Origin: an uncultured Bacteroidota bacterium
GTDB lineage: Bacteria; Bacteroidota; Bacteroidia; Chitinophagales; Chitinophagaceae
Assembly (NCBI GenBank): GCA_903829015.1
Contig: CAIKOJ010000180.1
Span: 1-64,000, forward strand
Length of the DNA stretch: 64,000 nucleotides
Direction: 5' to 3'
A model generated the notes under the pieces. That model was given only the letters and a program-made list of their open reading frames with translations. It had not been told where the DNA came from and searched no databases. Made by a program: the position numbers and the translations under genes. The first letter of the stretch is position 1, and each line of letters starts with the position of its first letter. This document shows, piece after piece, positions 38,394 through 48,063 of the stretch.

Positions 38394-38448
38394 CCCAATC
38401 CCAATTCCCAACCCCCAATTCCCAATCCCCAACCCCCAATTCCCAATA
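38394..38448. repeat. Heptamer tandem array CCCAA(T/C)(T/C/A)
   Basis: CCCAATT CCCAACC CCCAATT CCCAATC CCCAACC CCCAATT CCCAATA. Confidence 0.9.
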
Positions 38449-38644
38449 AACTTATCCACAATTTTTCATCCCGCCGAAACCCTTACTCCTCCTGCATTAC
38501 AGTCCCTTTTTTGCAAAAAAATGTTGGTAAGTGCGATTTTTTCTTAATATTTTCTCCCCTAGTTTTACTGCCCGATTTTTTTTAACTGCCCCCAATTCGC
38601 CGGAAAGCAACACTGTAGCGGATTTGGGGTTTAAATTGTAAGCT

Positions 38645-39442
38645 ATGAAACTAGATCAAATGCAGCAGGCACAGCGCCTGTTCTTCCAGACAGATCTCAC
38701 CAAAACAGAGATCGCACAAACTATTGGCGTTAGCCGCAGCACCCTCCACTACTGGGTGCAGCAGCAAAACTGGGAAAAACTGAAAAGGAGTGCAGAGTGC
38801 ATCCCCGTTTTCCTTGCCGAGAATTGTTACCAGATACTGGGCAACTACACAAACTACTTACTGTCCGAGGAGCGTTGGGATACTCCACCTTCGCCACAGG
38901 AGGTTAATTCCATGTACAAGCTCACGCTCATCATCAACAAACTAAAAAAACGCAGCACCCTCAACGAAAGCATGGAGAGTTTTGCCTTGCTTACAGACAG
39001 TATTTATGACAGTGATCCTGAGCTCGCCGCAAAAGTGCAGCCATACGTAGATAATTTCATTACTGCCCGTGCCGCACAAAACCCTTATCAATACCGTCCT
39101 TCCAAAATAAACGAGCACGGCTTTATACCCGCCACCGACCCGGATATTGCAGAAAAGGAAGCACACCTCGATGCCGCCGATCGGCTTGCTTGGGCGAAAG
39201 AGCAAAAGGCGAAATCTCAGACTCCGCCACCAACTGAAAATGTATCTGCAACTCCTGTAGCTACAGCCGGCCAGTCCGCAGCACCTTCCCGGACATCGAT
39301 GCACACACCACCGGCATATGCCGTTAGTCAGCCCGTAATTCCTGTTGGTACTCCCAAAGTAGATATCCGCAAACAGTTACGAGGCACAGCAACTTCCGGC
39401 CCCACCAAAAACCTCAGAAAAACACACCCGGTTGCGGCATGA
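38645..39442 (+). CDS. HTH protein resembling phage terminase small subunit
   Basis: N-term ARLFFQTDLTKTEIAQTIGVSRSTLHYWVQQQNW-type HTH; Pro/Thr/Ala-rich C-terminus. Confidence 0.55.
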   Translation: MKLDQMQQAQRLFFQTDLTKTEIAQTIGVSRSTLHYWVQQQNWEKLKRSAECIPVFLAENCYQILGNYTNYLLSEERWDTPPSPQEVNSMYKLTLIINKLKKRSTLNESMESFALLTDSIYDSDPELAAKVQPYVDNFITARAAQNPYQYRPSKINEHGFIPATDPDIAEKEAHLDAADRLAWAKEQKAKSQTPPPTENVSATPVATAGQSAAPSRTSMHTPPAYAVSQPVIPVGTPKVDIRKQLRGTATSGPTKNLRKTHPVAA

Positions 39443-39576
39443 TAGGAAATCTGACAACTACTCATACAAATTGCCTCGGTGTATTGTTTTGAACAAATAA
39501 ATTGCTGATAATCAATGTAAAGGTGTGCAACAATTATTTTTGGGAAGTATGAAACAGCTTCCTTCGGAAATTAAAA

Positions 39577-39610
39577 AAAGCCGCACTTAATTGAGTAAGT
39601 ACGGCTTTTA
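39577..39610 (-). terminator. Terminator hairpin downstream of 39627 gene
   Basis: AAAAGCCGcACTTA-ATTGAG-TAAGTaCGGCTTTT with A7 on plus strand (T-tract on minus strand). Confidence 0.7.
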
Positions 39611-39626
39611 CGGAACGAGAATTTAA

Positions 39627-39959
39627 TTAGTGACCATATACCAACACGTCAACATTGGCATTGCCCACACCAGCATTAGCCTGTGCGCTTATTGTGAGTT
39701 TTGTTCCAGGTACATCATATACTCGTGTTGTCTGAGCATGTGGTGCCAGTACAATTGTGTCCAGGAATGCTACCAGTTCGGCGCCTTCTGTTATGGTAAG
39801 CATAATGGTAACACCTACACCTGACCCTGTGCGTTCATCGCATACCACTCGGATCTGTCCGCTGTTGGTTACGTCAGCTGTGCCAAGTGTTTTCAGAGTG
39901 CCTGCAGGAATTGGTACTGATCCTTGTGTAGTGCGGAATAATAATGTTGTTGCGCTCAT
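39627..39959 (-). CDS. Small hypothetical protein, predicted beta-rich
   Basis: 110 aa MSATTLLFRTTQGSVPIPAGTLKTLGTADVTNSGQIRVVCDERTG...; terminator at 39577. Confidence 0.65.
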   Translation of the reverse strand: MSATTLLFRTTQGSVPIPAGTLKTLGTADVTNSGQIRVVCDERTGSGVGVTIMLTITEGAELVAFLDTIVLAPHAQTTRVYDVPGTKLTISAQANAGVGNANVDVLVYGH

Positions 39960-40307
39960 GTTGTTTGAGTTTAATTTTTTTTGCCTACTCTAAACCCTTT
40001 TCGGCTACCGGGTGCATACTCTTTTTAGGATTTTCTGCTAGCTCCTATACTTTCCGGAAGTATGATTTGTTTGAGTGATGCAAACGTACTATTGGCCTGT
40101 GCCCCTTGCAATAACCATTTATGGGTATGCGCATATCGGCTTTTTTTCGATTAAACACTTTTTGTTGGAGGCAGCAATGTTAGGGTTAAATAATACCGCA
40201 CTGATCCGTGGGTCGCAGGTAACAGCAAAGCTGAACTTGATTCAGCAAGCTGTAGAACAAACAGTTTTCATTCCGTAAGAGACGAATGTTAATTTGATAC
40301 TACTTGA

Positions 40308-40493
40308 AAATCATTAGGAAATGAACGGACTTTTGATATTACAGTTTATAGTGATGAAAAATTTGCCGGTTACGAAAGTTCTTTGAGTGCACCTGTGCCA
40401 ATTTGTGATGTTCTGTATAAAGTTGGCAAACAAATTATTTTGAAATATTTGATGGGAGCGTATCCTAAATTTGAATATGAGTGGACTGCGTAA
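40308..40493 (+). pseudogene. Start-less coding fragment (gene remnant)
   Basis: Open frame KSLGNERTFDITVYSDEKFAGYESSLSAPVPICDVLYKVGKQIILKYLMGAYPKFEYEWTA* with no start codon; protein-like composition. Confidence 0.45.
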
Positions 40494-40541
40494 ATTATTC
40501 ACCGCAGCTCAGGAATTACCCGCAAATAGTTTTTTTGAATT

Positions 40542-42569
40542 TTGATATTCTTTATTCCTAACTTTGTCGCCACTTCCACCACTTATTTTATACAAAAGAG
40601 CTTGGCACACAATCTGAATAAGGCATCTTTCGCCGGGGTAATCATAGCTTTAGGTATTATTTACGGAGACATAGGTACTTCTCCGTTGTATGTAATGAAC
40701 TCCATCTGCAATGGCAGGGAGATCAGCGAGTTGCTGATCATAGGCGCACTCTCTTGCATCATTTGGACGCTCACACTACAAACCACTGTCAAATACGTAA
40801 TGCTCACACTGCGGGCAGATAATAAAGGTGAGGGTGGAATATTTTCTCTGTTTGCATTAGTGCGCAGGCACGGCAGGTGGACGGTGTTCCCCGCAATGGT
40901 AGGCGGGGCGGCTCTTTTGGCCGATGGTATGATTACGCCACCCATCTCGGTTACTGCTGCTATAGAGGGATTGCACAACATACCGCATTTGGAGCATATC
41001 GGCATTATGACGATTGTTTACATCGTTATCGGTATTCTTACTTTGTTGTTCTTTTTCCAGCAGTTCGGCACCAGCAATATTGGTAAGGCGTTTGGCCCTA
41101 TCATGATGGTTTGGTTCCTTATGCTGGCAATACTCGGTATCCACCAGTTAAATGTTTCGCACGACTGGCGTATTCTCCGGGCTTTGAATCCCTATTACGC
41201 CATAAAAATATTAACGGTATACCCCAAAGGTTTCTGGATTCTTGGCGCGGTCTTCCTCTGTACTACCGGTGCAGAGGCGCTTTATTCCGACCTCGGTCAC
41301 TGTGGTCGCATAAATATCAGGGCTTCATGGATATTCGTAAAGTCGTGCTTGATTCTCAATTATCTGGGTCAGGGTGCATTTTTATTAAGTATCAAAAATC
41401 AGGTTTGGGATGCCGGGCATAAGAATCCGTTTTTCGAATTGGTACCTGAGTGGTTCACAATACCGGGCATCATTATAGCAACCGTCGCCGCAATTATTGC
41501 CAGCCAGGCGTTGATCTCAGGTTCATTTACATTGATCAGCGAAGCCATGAAACTCAACCTGTGGCCGAAAATGAAGATCAGTTATCCTACTGTCGAGAAG
41601 GGGCAGTCATTTATACCGGGTATTAATACTTTGCTGTTTGTTGGTTGTACTGCCATTACTTTATACTTCAAGCAGTCATCTAATATGGAGGCGGCATACG
41701 GTCTCTCCATCACCATTTGTATGATCATGACCTCAACGCTTTTTGCATACTATATGTTTGTGAAACGTGTGCCTATAGTTTGGATTGCAGGTTACCTGAT
41801 CGTCTACCTCACTATCGAGCTTTCTTTCCTCACCGCCAACCTGGTCGAAAAGTTTGCTGAGGGTGGTGCGGTAACTGTTGTAGTGGCCGGTGGTCTTTTT
41901 ATGACCATGCTGGTTTGGTTCAAATCTCGTAAGATCAAGAATCGATATGTGGAGTTTGTAAGGCTGGAGAATTATATACCTATTCTTCAGGAGCTGAGCA
42001 ACGATAATAGTATTACCAAGTATTCTACACACCTCGTATACCTTACCAGTGCCAACAACCCCAGGGAGATAGAGCATAAGATTTTGTATTCAATTTTGTA
42101 CAGCAAGCCCAAAAGAGCTGATATCTATTGGTTCGTACACGTAGACGTATTGGATGATCCTTATACTACTGAATACGCGGTGCAAACGATAGTACCCAAC
42201 GAGATCATCAGGGTCGAGTTCAGGCTGGGCTTCAGGGTCGATCACAGAGTGCAGTACATGTTCAAGAAAGTAGTGGAGGAGATGGTGCAGAACAAGGAGG
42301 TGAACGTGGTAAGCCGCTATGAGTCGTTGAGTAAAAACAACGTCATGGGCGATTTCCGTTTTATAGTTATGGAGAAGTTCCTCTCTCGCGATAATTCTTT
42401 GCCTATGTGGGAGCGCCTGATGATGAGAGGCTACTTCATTCTCAAAAAATTCAGCTTGTCAGAAGAGCGCGGCTTTGGCCTCGATCCTTCCGATGTGACA
42501 TTGGAAAAGTATCCGATATACGTTTCAGCAATACCGGATTACAATCTTAAAAGGATAGTTGAGAACTAG
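40542..42569 (+). CDS. kup: KUP/HAK family potassium transporter
   Basis: ALGIIYGDIGTSPLYVMNSI, LTLRADNKGEGGIFSLFALVRR, GAEALYSDLGHCGRINIRASW; likely start TTG 40602. Confidence 0.95.
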   Translation: MIFFIPNFVATSTTYFIQKSLAHNLNKASFAGVIIALGIIYGDIGTSPLYVMNSICNGREISELLIIGALSCIIWTLTLQTTVKYVMLTLRADNKGEGGIFSLFALVRRHGRWTVFPAMVGGAALLADGMITPPISVTAAIEGLHNIPHLEHIGIMTIVYIVIGILTLLFFFQQFGTSNIGKAFGPIMMVWFLMLAILGIHQLNVSHDWRILRALNPYYAIKILTVYPKGFWILGAVFLCTTGAEALYSDLGHCGRINIRASWIFVKSCLILNYLGQGAFLLSIKNQVWDAGHKNPFFELVPEWFTIPGIIIATVAAIIASQALISGSFTLISEAMKLNLWPKMKISYPTVEKGQSFIPGINTLLFVGCTAITLYFKQSSNMEAAYGLSITICMIMTSTLFAYYMFVKRVPIVWIAGYLIVYLTIELSFLTANLVEKFAEGGAVTVVVAGGLFMTMLVWFKSRKIKNRYVEFVRLENYIPILQELSNDNSITKYSTHLVYLTSANNPREIEHKILYSILYSKPKRADIYWFVHVDVLDDPYTTEYAVQTIVPNEIIRVEFRLGFRVDHRVQYMFKKVVEEMVQNKEVNVVSRYESLSKNNVMGDFRFIVMEKFLSRDNSLPMWERLMMRGYFILKKFSLSEERGFGLDPSDVTLEKYPIYVSAIPDYNLKRIVEN

Positions 42570-42958
42570 TAACGGTTGTTATTGAAATCGCCGCGGCTGT
42601 TATAATCCACGCGATTGGCATTAACTTCACCACGGTTACTGTTGTAATCGCCGCCAGTGCGGGGTCTCGGTGTTCTGGGTCTGAATGATTTGTTGCCAGA
42701 TGGTCCTCCTTTGGTGTTGTTTGCTTTCGCTTCTTTTACAGAAATGATATTGCCTTCAAAAAAAGTGCAATCCAGATTGTCGATAGCATCCATGGCATGG
42801 AACTTATCAGCCATCTCTACAAAGCCAAAACATTTAGACATTCCGGTTGCATTGTCGTAAATAATTTTTGCAGAAACTACTTCGCCGAACTCTACAAAAA
42901 GTGGGCGCAGGGTGGTTACATTAGTGTCCGGATTCAGATTGCCTATAAAAAGATTCAT
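42566..42958 (-). CDS. RRM-domain RNA-binding protein
   Basis: MNLFIGNLNPDTNVTTLRPLFVEFGEV (RNP2), KCFGFVEM (RNP1), Arg/Gly/Asn-rich tail. Confidence 0.9.
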   Translation of the reverse strand: MNLFIGNLNPDTNVTTLRPLFVEFGEVVSAKIIYDNATGMSKCFGFVEMADKFHAMDAIDNLDCTFFEGNIISVKEAKANNTKGGPSGNKSFRPRTPRPRTGGDYNSNRGEVNANRVDYNSRGDFNNNRY

Positions 42959-43305
42959 GACTATAATTAAATTTATTGCATTTCAATGGAGATAGAGTAG
43001 GTAAAAATGCATGGCAAGATACTGATTTCTTCCAAAAGTTATTTTGTTGCAACCCAGAATTAATTTTTCTGTTCAATGGAATAATTACCACATTGCAAAA
43101 AAAACACAAACGATTTGCTGCTACAAGGGGGCATTAAAGCTTAAAATTCACGTGTTTTTTTGCAAATGTTATCATTGCAAGTTAATTAATCGTATTTTTG
43201 CACTCAAATTGCAATGAATGTAATTTGTTTATATTCGAAAACTGGTCGCAAAACGGTTAGTTAGCAATTTTTGTAAGTACTTAGTCAAATTTTAAATATT
43301 AAAGC

Positions 43306-46300
43306 ATGAGAAAGATTTATTTATTGGTTGTCCTTTGTTTGCTAGGATTTGCAGGTTTCGCACAGACTGCGGCATCTTATTCATTTTCAAGAACGTTGGG
43401 TACTTTTACCTCTATAATAGGAGGAGCAGGAACTGTTGCTTTAACAGGATCTACGATCAGTTCAGATGATAGTGCTGTCACAAACATTCCAATTGGATTT
43501 ACGTTTTCTTATTGCGGTGCAAATTATACTGTGTTGTCGGCCAATGCCAACGGATATCTTTCCCTGGTGAATGATTCTTTAAGTGCAGAGCCGGATTATA
43601 TAAATCTCGACACTTCTATATCTTATATTTCGAATGGCGTTGGGTTAATAATGGCGTTCTGGAAAGACTTATACGGTAGTGCTAAAACTGCTTATTACCA
43701 GACTTCTGGTACAGTTGGTAGCAGAGTATTTACATTCGAATACGCTGATTGGAGCGTTTGCTGCAGCTCTGGCGCAGCTTCAATGAATATTCAGGTTAGA
43801 TTGTATGAGGGTACAAATATTGTTGAATTTGATTATGGCACTTCTGCTGGTTCAGTTCCTACGTCAGCTACAATTGGTATTTGTAATGGCCTTACTGATT
43901 ACCAGACTCTGCCGGTTGAAACTTCTACGAGCAGTAACACTACATTTAATAGCACCTGTACTTTCCCGGCTAACGGAACAGTGTTGACTTTTTGCCCTCC
44001 ACCCGCAGCGATCGGTGGAAACGTTCCCGTTTGTGTTGCACAGACCATCACTTTGACTGAAACTGTAACAGGTGGTAACTGGAGTAGTGCCGACAACGGT
44101 ATTGCAACTGTCAATGCTTCTACTGGCGTTGTAACAGGTGTTGCAGATGGTATCGTTGATATTACTTACACTACTTATTGTGGTGGTTACATTATTACTT
44201 CAGTTACCGTTAATCCTCTACCTGCGTCAATAGTAGGATATAATCACGTTTGTATTGGTTCTACGTTAACATTGACCGACGCTACCCCAGGTGGTGCATG
44301 GAGCAGCAGTACAGGCGTTGTTACTGTAAGTTCGGGTACAGTTACCGGCGTATCTGTAGGTACTTCTAATATCATTTACACATTGACTGCTACAGGTTGT
44401 TCAACTTCATTCCCTGTAACAGTTAATCCTTTCCCAACCGTAAGTGGTGGCTCAAATGTGACAATTTGTTTAGGCGATGCAACAGGTTTAACTGCAAGCG
44501 GTGCTGATACGTTCTCTTGGTCTCCTGCAGCAGGGCTTTCTTGTGCAAATTGCCGCAACCCAATAGCTTCTCCAACAGTTACAACTACTTATACTGTTAC
44601 AGGTAAAACGCTTCTTCCAATAGTGTATAGCGAAATGTTCTACAACGGAGTTACGCCGACAACGCAGTCTACAAACTGGGACTTATATCGCGCATCATTG
44701 GTTGGTACAATAAATTATACTGGTTTCAGGATCAGGGGCAGTAGGAACACTACCGGTATCAGCTGTACCGATCCCGTTATTGCAAATGCAGTTGCAAATG
44801 CACTACGGACAGGAACAGCATACGCAGGAGTATCTGATGGAGAGACTTGGTTAGTAGGCATAGGTTGCGGACCAAGTGGTTCTGTTGAGTTATCGAATCA
44901 GGGTTCTTGCACATGTGCTAACGGATACACCATACGTCCAAATATTGGTAATTATAATTGGGGTTGTATTGACGGTTATACGTGCTCGGCACCTGACCAG
45001 ACTATGGAAGTGATTTTCTATACAGATGGTTGCTCTAATACTTCTACAGTAACTGTAAGTGTTAATCCTTTACCGAACGTTTACAACGTAACAGGTGGTG
45101 GCAGCTATTGCGCAGGTGGCGCAGGTGTTGCTATTGGTTTGGATAGTTCAAACGCAGGAGTGCGCTATCAGTTATACATGGGTGCTACACCAATGAGCGC
45201 TCTGTTAAATGGTACGAACGCGCCAATTAGCTTTGGAATGGACACAATAGCAGGTACTTATACAGCAGTTGCAACAGATACTACAACTGGTTGTATGAGC
45301 AACATGGCAGGTAGTGCTAATGTAACAATAATTCCTGTTGTCGTTCCGACTGTTAGTATTTTCAGAAGCACAAGCGATACAATTTGCCAGGGAACTCATA
45401 CAGCGTTTAGCGCGGTAACCAGCGATGGTGGTTCACATCCTCATTTTATGTGGAAAGTAAATGGTGTACTTTCAGGTCCTGATAGTATTATATATGACTA
45501 CCCACCTGCAACTGGCGTTAACAGGGTAAACGTTGTGATGATCAGCAACGCAGTGTGTGCTATACCTGATACCGTTACCAGCGATACTTTAACAGTAGTT
45601 GCTTTTGCAAATGGAGATCCAATTGTTAATCTGTCTGCAAGTCCTAGTGATACAATTTGCGACGGTAGGACAGTGACAATAACAGCAACACCTACATATG
45701 GTGGATACGGTCCAACATATATCTTTATAAAAAACACAGTGGTTGTGGGCAGCAGTTCTTCTTATACATATACTGCGGTTGACGGAGACAATATTTATGC
45801 TGTTATGACAGGTAACTATCGTTGCCCTATTTCAACCAATACTGCTTACAGTAATGTGATCACTATGACTGTAGAACCTCAGGTAGTACCATCGGTAGCT
45901 ATTACCGGTCGTCCTGGAATACTGATAGGACCTTCAACTCCCGATACTTTGACTGCTACAGTTACTAATGGCGGTACATCTCCATCTTACCAGTGGTATC
46001 TTAATGGTACAATTATTGCCGGTGCAACTTCAAATACCTTCATCAGAAGCAGTTTCAACAACAAGGATTCTGTAAGCTGTATGGTTACCCGTCACGATGC
46101 TTGCGGATTCTCAACTATTAATTCTGTAGTGATTGGTGTACATGGCGTAGGCACTCAGATCCTCACAAAGAATGGTGATGTTCAGCTTGTACCTAACCCG
46201 AATAAGGGCTCATTCTCACTGAAAGGAAATCTGGGTGTTGTCGCTGACGAAGAAGTAACCGTTGAGGTGCTTAATATGATTGGTCAGTCGGTTTATATGA

Positions 46301-46434
46301 ATACTTTCAAAACCAGCAACGGAAATATTGACGCATCTATAGAAACAGACAAAACGCTTGCGAACGGTATGTATCTGTTGAATCTGCGTTCATCAAAAGG
46401 AAACAATACTTTCCATTTCGTGATGGAGAAATAA
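43306..46434 (+). CDS. Large secreted protein with Ig-like repeats and T9SS type A sorting domain
   Basis: Signal peptide; VNPLPxxxGGxxVCxGxTxTLTxxTxGGxWSS repeats; C-term LVPNPNKGSFSLKGNLG...GMYLLNLRSSKGNNTFHFVMEK. Confidence 0.9.
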   Translation: MRKIYLLVVLCLLGFAGFAQTAASYSFSRTLGTFTSIIGGAGTVALTGSTISSDDSAVTNIPIGFTFSYCGANYTVLSANANGYLSLVNDSLSAEPDYINLDTSISYISNGVGLIMAFWKDLYGSAKTAYYQTSGTVGSRVFTFEYADWSVCCSSGAASMNIQVRLYEGTNIVEFDYGTSAGSVPTSATIGICNGLTDYQTLPVETSTSSNTTFNSTCTFPANGTVLTFCPPPAAIGGNVPVCVAQTITLTETVTGGNWSSADNGIATVNASTGVVTGVADGIVDITYTTYCGGYIITSVTVNPLPASIVGYNHVCIGSTLTLTDATPGGAWSSSTGVVTVSSGTVTGVSVGTSNIIYTLTATGCSTSFPVTVNPFPTVSGGSNVTICLGDATGLTASGADTFSWSPAAGLSCANCRNPIASPTVTTTYTVTGKTLLPIVYSEMFYNGVTPTTQSTNWDLYRASLVGTINYTGFRIRGSRNTTGISCTDPVIANAVANALRTGTAYAGVSDGETWLVGIGCGPSGSVELSNQGSCTCANGYTIRPNIGNYNWGCIDGYTCSAPDQTMEVIFYTDGCSNTSTVTVSVNPLPNVYNVTGGGSYCAGGAGVAIGLDSSNAGVRYQLYMGATPMSALLNGTNAPISFGMDTIAGTYTAVATDTTTGCMSNMAGSANVTIIPVVVPTVSIFRSTSDTICQGTHTAFSAVTSDGGSHPHFMWKVNGVLSGPDSIIYDYPPATGVNRVNVVMISNAVCAIPDTVTSDTLTVVAFANGDPIVNLSASPSDTICDGRTVTITATPTYGGYGPTYIFIKNTVVVGSSSSYTYTAVDGDNIYAVMTGNYRCPISTNTAYSNVITMTVEPQVVPSVAITGRPGILIGPSTPDTLTATVTNGGTSPSYQWYLNGTIIAGATSNTFIRSSFNNKDSVSCMVTRHDACGFSTINSVVIGVHGVGTQILTKNGDVQLVPNPNKGSFSLKGNLGVVADEEVTVEVLNMIGQSVYMNTFKTSNGNIDASIETDKTLANGMYLLNLRSSKGNNTFHFVMEK

Positions 46435-46460
46435 GACGTTTGATAGTACTATAAATAACG

Positions 46461-46488
46461 AGAGAGGCAGCCGGTTGGCTGCCTCTCT
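46461..46488 (+). terminator. Rho-independent terminator
   Basis: AGAGAGGCAGCC-GGTT-GGCTGCCTCTCT 12-bp perfect stem. Confidence 0.8.
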
Positions 46489-46547
46489 TAGTATTACTCG
46501 TTTTTGGTTTATTTTCTATCGAAAGTGAATAGTGACAATACGGTGAA

Positions 46548-47951
46548 CTAGAGAATTGTTTCCTTAACGTCTTTCAGGATGTCGTGTGTTTCTTCTTTGC
46601 TGTTTCCTTCGGCATACACGCGCAGCAGTGGCTCGGTACCAGAAGCCCTAAGCATTATCCAGCCACCATTGTCTAAGTGATACTTGATGCCGTCTATGGT
46701 CTCAATACGGTTGAAAGAATATTTACCAAACTTAGTGTATCCACCATCAGATGCTTTCTTGATAATGGCGTTCTTTTTATCGTTATCAATATGCAGGTCG
46801 TGGCGGTCGTAGTAGAAAGTACCAACGATATCGTAAACCTCCTGACAAAGCTCTTTCATGGTCTTACCGGTAGAGGTCATAAATTCGTAAATGGCTAAGC
46901 CGTCATATATACCATCGCGCTCAGGGATGTGACCCTTTACCGCAATGCCGCCGCTTTCTTCACCACCCACCAGTACATCATCAGTAACCATTATTTCGCT
47001 GATGTATTTGAAGCCGATTGCAGTTACTTCTACCGGCAGTCCGTAATGTTCGCATAGTTTCTTCACCCTGTCTGTAACCGAGAATGCAATGACCACTTTG
47101 CCATTCATTTTCTTGTACTTATGCAGATAGTGGATAAGTAATAAGATGATATTGTGGGCATCAACAAAATTGCCATCCCCGTCATACAGCCCAATTCGGT
47201 CGGCATCTCCGTCGGTAGCAAGACCAATCTTGATTTCAGGAGTAGTAGCTACTGTACGTGCGAGTTCCTTTAAGTTCTTATCCAGGGGTTCCGGCGCCTG
47301 ACCCAAAAAGCCGGGGTTGTCGTAACAATGGATGAGTACCGCTCCCGGCAGCAGTCGTCTGATCACATTCTGCCCTGCTCCGAACATGGCATCGTATGCC
47401 ATCTTGAACGGTGATTTCGACAAAGCCTCGAAATCGAATTTACCCTTTAGGTAATCAACGTAAAGGTCTTCGAGATTGATGTACTCGAGGAGTCCTTGTT
47501 CTTCCCAATAGGCTAGAGACTGTGATGGTATTTCTACTTCGTCGGGTATCAAAGCCTCTACAGCTGCAATATCTTTCGGGCTGGATGGTCCGCCATGTGC
47601 GCCCTTTAGTTTGTAGCCGTTGTAAGATGGTGGATTGTGAGAAGCTGTGATAACTACACCCTGATTGGCTTTAAGCTGCAACACACCCAAAGAGATCATA
47701 GGTGTACTAATGAAACCTTTTGCCATCAACACTTTTACGCCGTTTGCACAAAATACCTTGGTGCTTGCATCGGTAAATAACTGACCACCAAAGCGGCAAT
47801 CGTGACCAATCACTACAACGGGCTTATCTGTTTTCTGTAGCAGCCAGTCGGCAAGCCCCTTGCTCACGCGGCTTACATTATAAACGGTAAAGTCCTGGGC
47901 AATTATAGCACGCCACCCATCGGTGCCGAATTTTATTTTCTCTGTAACCAT
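46548..47951 (-). CDS. Phosphoglucomutase/phosphomannomutase family protein
   Basis: KFGTDGWRAIIAQDFT, VVITASHNPPSYNGYKLKG, ATDGDADRIGLYD, GGEESGG, LRASGTEPLLRVY. Confidence 0.95.
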   Translation of the reverse strand: MVTEKIKFGTDGWRAIIAQDFTVYNVSRVSKGLADWLLQKTDKPVVVIGHDCRFGGQLFTDASTKVFCANGVKVLMAKGFISTPMISLGVLQLKANQGVVITASHNPPSYNGYKLKGAHGGPSSPKDIAAVEALIPDEVEIPSQSLAYWEEQGLLEYINLEDLYVDYLKGKFDFEALSKSPFKMAYDAMFGAGQNVIRRLLPGAVLIHCYDNPGFLGQAPEPLDKNLKELARTVATTPEIKIGLATDGDADRIGLYDGDGNFVDAHNIILLLIHYLHKYKKMNGKVVIAFSVTDRVKKLCEHYGLPVEVTAIGFKYISEIMVTDDVLVGGEESGGIAVKGHIPERDGIYDGLAIYEFMTSTGKTMKELCQEVYDIVGTFYYDRHDLHIDNDKKNAIIKKASDGGYTKFGKYSFNRIETIDGIKYHLDNGGWIMLRASGTEPLLRVYAEGNSKEETHDILKDVKETIL

Positions 47952-48063
47952 TTGCTGATCTGTTAAAAATGGGAAGTAATGATTGTTAAATATAGTGAAA
48001 CGCAAATTTATAAAACGTTTCGATTGGTTTGAGTTATTTAATTTTACAACAAATATCAGGAAC

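Noticed and set aside
38645-40540. Complete prophage or integrated element
   Set aside because: No integrase, portal, capsid, tail or lysis genes and no att-like repeats seen; only relic-like pieces.
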